From: Rhyacichthys aspro
Lineage: Eukaryota > Chordata > Actinopteri > Gobiiformes > Rhyacichthyidae
DNA length: 64,000 nucleotides
Direction: 5' to 3'
Assembly (NCBI GenBank): GCA_036850595.1
Contig: CM072160.1
Coordinates: forward strand, 6,651,773 to 6,715,772
Part shown: positions 50,716-62,300 of the stretch, one piece after another
Layout: each line of letters begins with the position of its first letter
Numbering within the stretch: the stretch's first letter is position 1
Translations under genes and position numbers: made by a program
Notes under the pieces: generated by a model
Database searches by the model: none
Seen by the model: the letters and a program-made list of their open reading frames with translations, nothing else
Told to the model about the DNA's origin: nothing

Positions 50716-51659
50716 ACATCAAAGTCGAGCCGTGTCAGTCCGTCGGCCCAAAAGCACATCTCCAGTCACTTCCCGAGCCACTGTAGCACCCTCCTGTGGA
50801 CGTGATCATGTCTGAGTTGCACTTTACTTATGTTGAGTAAAATAATTTGTTTTTGAACAGCTGTTTTTTTTTTATTCTATAGGTAATATTTCCAAATATG
50901 ATGCAATACTAAACAAATGGTTCTATCACTGGATTTTCCATGTAGCAACGTGTTAAGGCAAATAATGAATTCTAGTTTTAACGACTTCTCTAGTGGGATT
51001 TGTTAGATGGTTACTGTTGTGGGGGGAGATTACTGTCTCCATGTGTTGTCAAGGTGACTGTGCTTTTGTTTTTTTCTCTTTCTCTAGAGACTTACTGTCT
51101 CTCACTTCAACAATCCTCTCAGCGACAGAGCATGAGATCCTGCTTCATAAACCAATCTATAGATCCAAATAATAATCATTTCCTTTTTAACACATTTATG
51201 TGACTATTTGTGACAAGCTGCTTTGCTTGCTTTATCCATTTGCTTGGCTTTCTTGCTGTTTTTTTTTTTTTGTTTTTTGTTTTTTTTTGTATTTACTGTT
51301 GTAATTTGATTAAACAGGGTTAGACTGATGTTGTTATGGAAGCACCTTTTGTAAAATATAATGTAAACACTGGAAAAAGTAACATTTAAGTTAAATTTTA
51401 GCTTTCTTTTGTCTAAGGCATACATCATAGATTTTAATTTTGATGCATTTGTGATTAAGCTCAAACATCCTCGGTTTCCTTTGCATGTGTTTATCTATAG
51501 GAGGAAGCAGCTCTATTAGAACGTTTTTGTAAAATGATGTTAAAGCCTTAGTCCAGAGTCAGAGACTGGACTAAAGTCAATACTTCTGATGAGGAGGATG
51601 TTATAAACAACATGGTAGTTTAATCTGTATATTCTGTCTGCTAATGAAAGTTGTCTGTG

Positions 51660-51665
51660 AATAAA
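51660..51665 (+). terminator. itm2c: itm2c polyadenylation signal (AATAAA)
   Basis: Canonical AATAAA followed within about 20 bases by a TGTGTCTGTTG stretch, giving a 3' UTR of about 950 bases. T-rich runs near 51260-51290 lie inside it. Confidence 0.65.
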
Positions 51666-51679
51666 GTAGTGATAAATAA

Positions 51680-52740
51680 TGTGTCTGTTGTATTCATTTT
51701 CAAGTCAAATAGCCATAATTGTCTGCATATTAACAAAGAACCACAGTATAATCAGTGTAGAGCTATTCTTTTCAAAGCAACCTGCTGCACACAGAGATGA
51801 CATGTTACTGCTACTGCTATAATGGCTAAATAAAACTTAAAACCTTGTCTTAATCACAGCAAGTAATGGGTAGTACTATAATATTCATATATCCTTATCT
51901 TGCTCTCTGTTATTGCATCACTTCACAAACCTGTGCCTGTCCCACTCGTCATCATGCTCATTCACCTGTTGCATCACACCTCTGAGTTTGTTTTTTTCAC
52001 ACTCAGTGAAACTGCAGCAACAAATTGTCCCATTATTTCATCAACCAATAAATATACTGAAATGTTGGGACAGCACAAAGCCAAGCAGAGATAGTATTTG
52101 CTCTGCCAGTCCTCTGCGACCAGTGCTGCGCCTACTTCTGGATCATTTCAAATCTCTAGATGAGGTCATAGATCCTTACAGTCTGCTCCAGGCTTATACC
52201 AATGCGACTCCATCTGGTGAAGCTTAGCACCCGATGTAATGGGCTCCCCAACTGAGATGCACACAGTTGACAGAATTAGAGGATTTAGAAACCATTTATT
52301 ATCAAGCCAATAAAAAACTGCAGTGGTTACAATAGAGGAATACTTAAAGTGGTTATAATAATAAATAATAAAGAGGTTTAACCTGATCAGTGGAATATAG
52401 TGTGGCTAACAAAAGTCCAAATACACAGATTCTTTAAATACAATATTCTTAAAAATGTTTTTTCTTTAGCTGCAACATTTCCTGCTTGGTGTCATAACTT
52501 CAGTGATTCCTGATACATGTCAAACTGTGAGTCTTTCTCATCTAGTGCTTGTCACTATATACAAGTTCTTTGGAGCAAAATGGGTTTCAATTGTATGAGG
52601 AAGAATTTAAATGTTTACAAAATTCCTTCATATCAATATTACATGTTACATATAATACATATTTAAAGCCAGTGGACAAATACGGCTCTTTACAGTGGCC
52701 TGCAAAACATTAGTTAGCTGTTAATATTCTTGTATAAAAA
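51680..52740. other. Between itm2c and the GPCR gene
   Basis: Includes the presumed 3' UTR of the GPCR on the minus strand. One open frame, 51913-52227 (+), ends in a stretch of protein-like composition (LRLLLDHFKSLDEVIDPYSL) but has no recognised family. It is listed only as an observation. Confidence 0.45.
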
Positions 52741-52751
52741 CCTGAATATAT

Positions 52752-53672
52752 TTAAAAATTATTGCTTGCTGTTTGCTGGTTTCTTTCCACTGGCACAGGC
52801 TCTTTCTTCTTCCAGAAAGCATCCAAAGAGAAATAGTACAACAGTGGGTCCAGACAACAGTTGGCAGCAGCGAGACAAATGAGATAGCTCGGTATCTTGT
52901 TTATGAGTATCCCAATGGACACCGGCAAGAAACAGAGTGTGAACATTATCAAGCTCATGACAAATATCAGCATGACGTTGACCTTGTTGTTGACCATTGC
53001 CGAGTCACTGAGATGTCTGCGGAGAGTCCAGGACACCAACAAGGTGGACACAACATTAGTTACCAGGAGAGTGATCACTAAGACTAGCTGAAATGCACCT
53101 CCTACAATTCTGGCAATGTGCCTGTGATCATGTTGATGCTCTGGATGCTCAAAGCAATAAGTCTCATTGTGCTTTTTTAAATGTTGTGCTAAAGCGTTGC
53201 TCTGAGGGACGTTAATGAGCACCACAAAGAGCCAAACAAAGACAGCAGCTTTCACCGCGTTGGAGGCCGTCCTCAAGTGGCGTGACCTCAGAGGATAGAC
53301 CACAGCGAGCAGTCGGTCCACACTTAGGAAAGTGATGAAAATGCAACTGGAGCGGAGGTTGATACAAAAAAGGGCTGTAACACCAATACATGCCATGTGT
53401 CCCAGAGGCCAGGTCCCTGTGGCATAAAAGTAGACCCTCAAAGGCAGAGAAATGACAAGCATCAGGTCTGAGACGGCCAGGTTTACCATGAATACAGCCC
53501 CGGGAAACTTCAGGCTGTGGCGTCGAAGCAGGATCCAGAGTGCAAGCACATTAAGAGGCAAACCCAGAACCATAAAAGATCCAAAAACCACAGCGTAGGC
53601 CAGCTGCGGCTCAGCTCTGTCCTCCACACTGATGTTCATGGCTAAATGATTGTTCTGTGTAAGTGCAAACAT
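52752..53672 (-). CDS. Class A GPCR, GPR55/GPR35/LPA5-like
   Basis: A single-exon receptor of 306 residues with seven hydrophobic segments. Conserved class A positions are present: N41 in helix 1 (GLPLNVLALW), LAVSD with D69 in helix 2, C95 at the start of helix 3 with a partner Cys in the second extracellular loop (ETYCFE), FLP in helix 6, and DPLLYYF in helix 7. N13 is a possible glycosylation site. The DRY motif is DRL (119-121), and helix 7 has DPxxY rather than NPxxY, as in lysophospholipid/P2Y-like receptors. Helix 3 and the following loop resemble LPA5 (CIF..., VDR, PLRSRHLR), while its place beside itm2c matches human GPR55. The ligand is probably a lipid but this is not shown. A second ATG (M12) is possible as start. 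It is divergent from the peptidase gene at 54704. Confidence 0.85.
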   Translation of the reverse strand: MFALTQNNHLAMNISVEDRAEPQLAYAVVFGSFMVLGLPLNVLALWILLRRHSLKFPGAVFMVNLAVSDLMLVISLPLRVYFYATGTWPLGHMACIGVTALFCINLRSSCIFITFLSVDRLLAVVYPLRSRHLRTASNAVKAAVFVWLFVVLINVPQSNALAQHLKKHNETYCFEHPEHQHDHRHIARIVGGAFQLVLVITLLVTNVVSTLLVSWTLRRHLSDSAMVNNKVNVMLIFVMSLIMFTLCFLPVSIGILINKIPSYLICLAAANCCLDPLLYYFSLDAFWKKKEPVPVERNQQTASNNF

Positions 53673-54703
53673 ATTGAGGCAAACTGAATGTTGTTTCCTC
53701 TTTCATCTGCTATCTGTTCGAACTGGTGGTTAACATGTCAGTAAAGATTGAGAGATTTGTCAACGTCACAGTCATGATGATCCTTAGTATTTAAGATTAA
53801 GTTATACAAAGTGTGGTATTTTCACATTAGTTTCCTTCTGACAGACTTTTAGCACTTGTATACAGCTTTACAAGGTCCTGCAGGCTGAAGGCTGTGTGTC
53901 ATTTGGTGACAGTTAACTCATAATGTATTAAAGGTGTACGGTGTAAAATGTGTAGAGTGCAGCTAAACACATCAGTCAAAACAGTGCATGTAACTGTGTC
54001 ATAATAACACTCTTTCCATTTGCCTCTCATTACTTTATATTCTCATTTGTATACAATTTCCCAGAGCAGCAAAAGACAATAGCTGATCTGTCTCCATTGG
54101 ATTTGTTCATAGACACCAGCACAAGGTGTGGATGCCAGCAAAAGTCAAAGGGCAACACACTGCACCTTCAGAATAATCAAAAAATAAAGCTACATATTAT
54201 ATATATAATATGTAAAATTAGGGGAAAATGGAGAGAGAAAACATAAGCAGTATGTGCAGAAGTCAGAGGTACTTTGCTTGACTAGAAAATAAAAAATCTT
54301 TACACATCCTGAGTGTCACTCTTTTATAAGAGATTAACCGCTCAGATATGCCTCTCAGCACTTTCAGCCTCTTCAAGTGCTGATAAACTCTTCTGTCCTG
54401 GCCTTGTCTTTATATCTAGTTGCTATTTACATCCTGTGACATGCTTTGACTTGTAATGCTGAAGACTGTACTTCTATGAAAAAGAAAAGGCCAAAACTGC
54501 CACTCCAAAAAAAAAAATCGAATACAAGGCAGAGAGATTTTATTACACAGCCAAGTCGATGCTCTTTTCTGCTGAGCTCTGTGTATTATATGTCATAACT
54601 AAACACGGGACAAATCATAGATCAGCGTTTTTCAGGAAATATATAAAGAACAGAGGTCCACTGGAGAGGGTTTCTCTTTATGCTTTGAGTTTACTTCAAA
54701 AAG
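53673..54703. other. Shared upstream region, GPCR and prss16-like gene
   Basis: About 1 kb between two divergent start codons. It is AT-rich. No TATA box, CpG island or other clear promoter mark was identified for either gene. An AT-rich TATATAATATG stretch near 54195 is not at a position that makes it convincing. Confidence 0.4.
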
Positions 54704-57700
54704 ATGCTTTTGTTAAAGACTCACTGCGCTGTACTTCTAATGTTATTTAACCTGATAGAGACAGGTGAGTACATATACACCTGAAGTGAGGTATTAATAT
54801 TAGCTTTTCATTTACAGTCAATGGAAACAAATGCTTTTGGTGACAATGGATCCTGTGGGAAACTAATATTAGACGTGTCTGAATTAGACCCCAGACTGTG
54901 GCCTACTTTGTTTGTAGTTTGTGTCTTTAGACGTTCAGTAATATAAACATCAATCCCTGTATAATCCTTATGTATTTTAGGTCTGTGCATTTGTACTTAA
55001 TGGGGTTTGGATTTTGTCTTGTGACAGATGGACGAGTGCTGTGGAAAATTAAGGAGCGTGTTCGGAAACTCCAGCAGCAAAGAGCCGCACTCTTGGCAAA
55101 AAGCAGATATGACCCTCTCCAACATGTGAAGGAGGGAAGGATTCAACAGAAGCTAAACCACTTCAACAAACAGGACACCAAGACCTTTCCACAGGTAGAA
55201 ACACAAACCTATTTATAACAATGGCTTCAAAAATATCTCCATGTTCTGCTATCAACAGGCAAAATCCACTATTTCTTCCAGAGATTCCTTGTTAACGAGG
55301 AGTACTGGCAGCATCCCAATGGTCCTGTGTTTTTGTTTGTCGGTGGAGAAGGACCCATTTCTGTGTTTGATGTTGTTGCAGGTATCATAAGGTCTCAATT
55401 CTCAATATCTGCTGCTAGCTAAATGACACACAGCAAATCCAAAGCCACAGTACAGCACATCATTGAAATGCTCTTTGGTTCCAGCAGGCTTTGTTAGTTA
55501 AAATTTCTTTTTCTAAAAATATAGCCTCCATTATGTCCTCGTCATGTGTGTGCAGGTCACCATGTTGACATAGCAAAAGAACATGGGGCTCTATTACTGG
55601 CTCTGGAGCACCGTTTCTATGGCGACAGCTTCACCCCTGATGGCCTCAAAACAGAGAACCTGGTTCACCTCAGCAGCCAGCAGGCGTAAGAACGGCTCTT
55701 AAGCAGGATGTGTCGCCTATTCTCACTTTTATATCTGATTGTACAGTATGTGCTTGTGTGGAGCTCCTACCACGAAAGGTCATTTTAGGACATTTCACTC
55801 AGAAATTCTCCCTAATAATGTCATATTTAAGAATTGGTTTTAGGAAAAAGGCTTTTGAGGTTAAAGAAAGAGTTGGCTTTATGGGTAAGGCACACAGAGA
55901 TATCTACTTTTTAAAACCCTCACATATCCTTGGTTAAAAAAACATACAAACAAACACCTAGACTAGTACCTGCTGCTAATACACAGATTTTACATATGTG
56001 TGCTTATTATTGTTGCTCATTGAACCCCATTTGATCCACACTTATCACATTTTTTTTTCTATTTTGTAACATGCAATTATATAATACTTTCACAAGGTGG
56101 CGCAATTTGGGGAGTTTTTTGTCAATGGGCTTGACCTTTCTTATTTTTTTTTTTTGTAAACATTGATGGCTGGAGTTTTAATGTTTAAATAATCTCATGT
56201 GACCAGCTCAGGAATAAATATCAAATCAGCAGGTTTTTGTGTTATAGTGAACTGATAAACAATCTCCTTCTCTTTCAGGCTCCAAGATCTGGCTGTTTTC
56301 CACCAGTACATCAGCCAAAGCTTCAACCTGAGCAACAAAAACAGCTGGATCAGCTTCGGAGGCTCATATTCAGGAGCTCTTTCCGCCTGGTTCAGAGGAA
56401 AGGTGTGGAGAAATACCAGGAAACTCTTTTACAGCTTTAACATAAACTAAAAGACTTAAACGTCCTTGCTCCTTTGTAGTTTCCTCATCTGGTGTATGGT
56501 GCTGTGGCGTCCTCAGCTCCTGTCAAGGCTCAGCTGGACTTCTCTGACTACAACAGTGTAAAATGGCACAGTATTGGACAATTTTACTGTATATTTGCAC
56601 TCAGTTTGTCACTGATTTGTAAATATTATTTGTTTTTTAGGTTGTTGCCATGGCTTTGATGAATGGAGACGTTGGTGGCTCAGTTAAGGTACACCTTCCA
56701 GCTCTTTCTGTCTAATATAACAAGCCAGTAATGTTTTACAGTAAATTTACCCTAACCTCTTAATGCAGTGTCTGAATGAAGTGCTAAAAGCCTTTGCAGC
56801 TTTGGAGGCAGAGTTGATGGCTGGGAACAGCAGCCGTGTGGCAAGGGACTTTGGCTGTTGTCAAGTTCCCAAAAACACTGATGATAAGGTTGGAGCACTT
56901 TAATGAAGTAGTAAAAAATAAATGCGTCAATAAGACTTTTATTCTTGAAAAATTCTTTCTCACCTCCTCAGATCAAGCTGATCCAAAGTTTGGCTGACAT
57001 TTTTATGGGAACGGTGCAGTACAATGAAGAGGGGGTGCTTATGTCTATCAAAGAGCTCTGTGCTCTTGTGACCAATATAAGTGAGGGCAATAACGCCTAC
57101 AACCAGCTCATGAAGCTCGCTCAGGTAAGTAGAATATTATTTTAAAGGGTTAGTTTTGAAGTGACTTCCCACGTTTGGGTTTGTACGTAGATATGTAGCT
57201 CTTTAAACTGACAGCTCAGTGAGTTTGAAGGTTAACATGATATGCTTTTACCTGCATTTCATGTCCTTAGTGGGACGAAATATACTACATACACTACACT
57301 GTAAATAATGAGTACAACATAAACAAAACCATTTTACAACTTATTTGTCAAATACGAGCTACATCAACTCACAATAATAAAGATATGACAGCTTTGTTTT
57401 AATTTAACATTGGTTATGGATTTGATCTTCTTCTTGTTGTTGTTGTTATTATTATTGTTGTTGTTGTTGTAAGCTCTAACCAAGGGTTGAGTAACTCTTT
57501 AAAGATACTCCTTTAGTGATATTTTCCCTTCTTATCTGTTGCCACCAGATGTCACCATAGAACTGTGTGTGTTTTCTGTCCATGCCTGTTCTTTGCAGGT
57601 TTACCGCTCCAGCAGCGAGGAGCCTTGTCTGGATGTTTCCCATGAGACCACAGTAAAAGATCTGATGGACACATCTCTGCGCTCGGCCCACAGAGGACAG

Positions 57701-59003
57701 AGGCAGTGGATCTACCAGACCTGCACTGAGTTTGGCTTCTGTACAATACATATGCAATGACTCTAACCTAGTATTAATGATTTATGTTATAGAGTTTTTT
57801 TTCCTTCACGTTAGACAGATTTTATGATTAAAACCACTGACAGAAATAACCCAAGTGCTTTTGTACAGACTAGAGCTCTAGGACTTTATTTTAGTTTTCA
57901 GTCTGAACCATTCTCTTTGTACAGACCAGACTTGTGAAGATGCTCGTTGCCCATTCTCTTGGATGCTCACCTTGGAGGCTTACACTAGGCTCTGTCCTGT
58001 GCTGTTTGGCATTTGCCAGCATTCCCTGCCTGGACACATCAGTTTTACAAACACTTACTATGGAGCAGACAACCCACAGACAGACAGAGTGCTCTATGTG
58101 AACGGTAAGACTATTGTAAAACTGTTTGTACCGTGACAGTGGTAACAATAATATTATTGTTCCAACAGGTGGAGTTGACCCGTGGCACTCTCTGTCTGTG
58201 GTGCAGGACGGGACAGAGGACAGACAAAAGACTCACACTGTCTTTATTAAGGACACTGCTCACTGTGCTGATATGTTAAACCCAAGAGCCACAGATCGCA
58301 GCTCACTCAGAGAGGCCAGACAGGTGCAGTATGTCCACCCTCACTCAAACAGCATTATAATATTTGGAAATTTAAGGCTCTGAACCAGGAAAAAGACTTT
58401 TCATTTTCAGAATATTGACACAAGCATTTGTTTCATGAAAAATGAAAGGAGGTAGTGTAGCCAGGACAGGAAACAATAGGTAACGGGAGGGGATCTTGTC
58501 ACAAAATCAAACCCAGGTCCCTCTGATTGTATAGATACGAGTCTAACCAGGAAATCCACCGAGGCATACCCTAAAACCCTTATTTAAGCCTAATTATCTT
58601 GCTTTGTATTCACACACAAAGCAACATACATCACAACGCACATTATTACATTATTTTGGACCTGTAAAATGTACTTGTATATGATAATTACCGGTCGTAA
58701 ACTGACGATATTTAGTTAAAATGGTTTGTATTACAGCACAAAATATAGTCTTTCCATTCTAAATTCACAAATAGAAAAACAGCAATATTTGTGCATATGT
58801 CGTGCAAGATAATATACTGTTGACTTAAGTCCATTTTCAATAACCTTTTCTGGTTTCAAGTTTCAAGTATTACTGTACATGAAACAGTGTTATTTCTGTT
58901 TGATGAGCTCTGAGGTGTTTTGTGCTATGTTTCCATCTGTCAGGAGATCGAGAGGCATGTGGCCAGCTGGCTGAAGATGGCCGCCTGGCAGAATACGGCC
59001 TGA
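54704..59003 (+). CDS. prss16: Thymus-specific serine protease-like, peptidase family S28
   Basis: A secreted or endolysosomal serine carboxypeptidase-type enzyme of 505 residues (human PRSS16 514). Thirteen exons: 54704-54764, 55028-55194, 55282-55381, 55556-55685, 56279-56402, 56480-56557, 56641-56688, 56769-56888, 56972-57124, 57599-57740, 57925-58104, 58169-58323, 58944-59003. The first exon encodes a signal peptide (MLLLKTHCAVLLMLFNLIET). The catalytic triad is visible: Ser182 in FGGSYSGALSAW, Asp438 in GGVDPWH and His466 in DTAHCADM. LEHRFYG and WIYQTCTEFGF are further family marks, and several Cys fit disulphides. Mammalian PRSS16 acts in thymic cortical epithelium in making peptides for CD4 T-cell selection. 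Orthology is likely from these motifs, but a fish-specific S28 paralogue is possible. Confidence 0.88.
57427..57470. repeat. (GTT/ATT)n microsatellite in prss16 intron
   Basis: Alternating blocks of GTT and ATT trinucleotides in the intron between exons 56972-57124 and 57599-57740. Confidence 0.85.
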
Positions 59004-59316
59004 TCGGATGATAACCTCCTTAGTCCTTATCAAAGATCCCTGTTTTGTTGATATGAAGCAGATAAAAAAAGCTGGTCAGCCTCACATTGTTGCTTTCTTC
59101 ATCTTGTTTTCAGTTTCTAATAACGGCGTGTTTATCACAAAATTCTTCATTTATAATAATATGACAACACTAGGCTTGTATTTTTTCACACTTTGATGCA
59201 TTTTCTGTAGTTTAGAGATGTACCTGGAGAATTTAAAAGTTTTGCATCTTTACAAGTGGTACATATATGAGATTTGACGGCTACTGTGTTGGACTCATTA
59301 GTTTTTATGTGGGGCC

Positions 59317-59322
59317 AATAAA
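59317..59322 (+). terminator. prss16: prss16-like gene polyadenylation signal (AATAAA)
   Basis: Canonical AATAAA followed by a G/T-rich stretch (TTGTGGTTTGTTGG). It gives a 3' UTR of about 320 bases. Confidence 0.7.
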
Positions 59323-59339
59323 GTTTAATGGTTGTGGTT

Positions 59340-62300
59340 TGTTGGTTTTGTTTACTATTGCCCTGTCTTACCACTGGAGTGCGGTATTGTCTCATTGCTC
59401 CTGTTTAGAAAGCTGGATTTTATGCATACCCCTGCACAGACTTGTTTACAATGCATTGTATTCTGCTCCAAGAACGTGTGATTTTTAAAGGAGACACTTT
59501 CAAGTGAATGAATTAAAGTATATTTGGTCTAATTTGTCAGTTTGATCTGTCATGTCAAAGTGCATCCCTGGATACTGTATGTGGATGTATTGATCATGTG
59601 ACACGGGGAGTTGAAGTGAGAAAGGTGAGGAAACGCCAGTTGTCCTGAAGCCATCTGTTTCCGAATGGGCCGGTCCCTGTGTATGTGGTTGTGTGTGTGG
59701 GACCCTCCCAGTAGGGGGGTCAAAAGTGGGAGGTCGTGACCCTGCTGACCCTGTGGGAGTGGAGATCATCAATCAACTGGAGGCTGGACAGAGCAGCAGG
59801 GGGGGGCACACACACAAAACAGTCCTGGGATACACTCTCACACACATACATTGAGATACTGTAACACAAACGCTTTGCAAATGTCGCAGGAGCTGCTGTC
59901 CATGTGCACAGGCATGAGCCCTCTGACATGCACCTTTAATATTTGCTTTTGGCAAATTATACATTTGTTCTGTTTTACATATGTTTCCCTAACTCGGCTT
60001 CATTGTTAGACCATTTTAAATTCACATTTTGTTGCCACACAAAAACAAACATATCGAGGCAAGAAAGTTCACAACACAATCTGCAATGAATGAAGTGAGA
60101 GCAGTAGTTGGCTTTGAAAGGTCCTTTAGGTGGTGAGCTGACAAATTGAGAAAAACACTGAATTGCATTGAAGCTAAATCCAAATGTTTGTCAGAAAGAG
60201 ATTCAGATAACATAACACATTACTGCTAATGTGTTTAGAAGGCAATAGGAGGCTATAAAAGGACACTAAACAAACATTTTGTTGTGAAAAACTACCACCT
60301 TCATCTTCAGTTCATTCTCAGCAGACTCGCTAGTTACTGTATGAGCTACTGAACAACACCTGAGTTGTTTTAAAGCACACATTTTTGATGAAGACGGTTT
60401 CTGACATTTTTTGAAACATGTGCTAACATAAAATGACAACTCTTAATTACTTTTGATGAATTTCTAATTTGGACTATTTTTGTACATTTTGTCTGAGATC
60501 CTGCCACATTTTGATTGTAGAGGCAAAGCAAGGAAAGTAAGTAGAGTGCTTTTGCAGAGTCCTTTTCATTGTATTTGTAACATCTCCTCTTTTTTTTTTT
60601 TTGCTTTTGTAAATAAGCACACCCTTAAGCAGACACGCATATGCTCTCCTACACACTCCACCGGCCACTATCAGGGTTATCAGCAGCACTTGCCGAGCGA
60701 CAGGGCATGCTTTTTCTCTCTCCACGTTCCTCCTCCTCCCCCTCCTGCTGCAGCCTGTCCTGTTGATCAATGAGGAAGTTCTTGGACCTCAACTATTAAT
60801 CAGGGCCTATCGGCTATCTGTCTGCTGAGCCAACCAATCAAGGCCCTCCGACAGCTGGGCCATGAAAAATGTGGCCCGGTGGATTGAGGGAGTGAGGAGG
60901 AGGTGGGGGCTGAACGCACACTCTATCTGATCCGAGTCAGGTCACGAATGCACAACTGCACTTACGGTGAATTCCTAACATCAAGATGACTACTGCACAT
61001 ACATTATACTGATTTGGTGATTGAAAGATGAGGATTAAATTGACACATTTTCCTTCTGGTGTTCATTTGGTTTTGGGTCCTTACTTATCTGTTGCCTTCT
61101 GCTCGCTCATAAAGAAGCTGCAGTTGTGCTCATGAGTCAACATCTGCCTGAAAGAAGCAAACGTAGTAGTAATAAGATGAAACTGGCAGAGAAAATACAC
61201 ACAGAGAATATAACACTGCTTAAGAAAGTTTAATCACATTATGTTCCTTGTACTACATGTTTTAGTAGAAATTGGATTTTTAGTTCGGTGCATACTCCTT
61301 TTGCCTAACCACAGTCAGCTTTGTCATGAGATTTGTTCTCGTTGTGTGAAACAATCGCTTCCAAATATGCTGATAAAAACTTTTAACCTATAAACTTGCT
61401 AACTGATTTTACCCACATCTCCTAGAATTTTCATTATTGTGTTGCATTTTATCCCATTTTTGTGATTTCTCAGTATTTTGTGATTGGGGTTGGGTCATTG
61501 GATGGTACTTAAAGCCAGAACTTTGCCACAGCAGCCAGTGGGTTGGGTTTATATATAACATATCCAAAGTTTTGTAATTGTTCATATGTACATTTGATCA
61601 AAGATAAGGTTTAAAAATGAACTGTTTGAATGGCTGCTGCCCAAAGATGAGGCAACAATTGTAGAAAGTTGTTTATAAACCTGCCATTAACTTCCCAGTT
61701 CGACCCCTGGTTTGTTATAACATTGTCATAATAAGGGCCAGTCGTCTAGAGTCTGTTTTGTTGCTGTTATAGGCATCTTTGTCGTTTACACTGATTCATC
61801 TACGCTCAAGTAACTACTTCAGACTCATAGTGACAAAGGGTCATATTAATAAATGAAAGCAAAAACATTTTCTTTTTTAGAGAAGGACTGCATGAGGTGA
61901 CGTTTAAATGTGATGTTTTTATCCTTTATCGCTTTATTAAATATTTATCTGATTAATTCCTGTCATTGGCTTTTTGTTTCTTCACATAGTGTTAATTTTA
62001 AGCATAACCTTTCTCTATCTTTTTTCCGATTAATCTTGATCATGATTTTGTTTTTGAGAGTAAATGCACATGATGCATATTTATAATCATATAATATTTG
62101 CATCTTCTTTTATTTTTGTTGTTAAAGCCCAAACAACAGTCCGTGGTGTGGCCTCGGTACCAGAGCACTGCTCTCCACTGTGGACTAACTCTGCTGATCT
62201 GTTGTCCAATAACGAGGCCTGTCCTCACGCCTCAAAGCTTCATCAACACAGTGCCATCCCTCTTCTGCATAATCACCATGATCACACTCATCCATTCACA

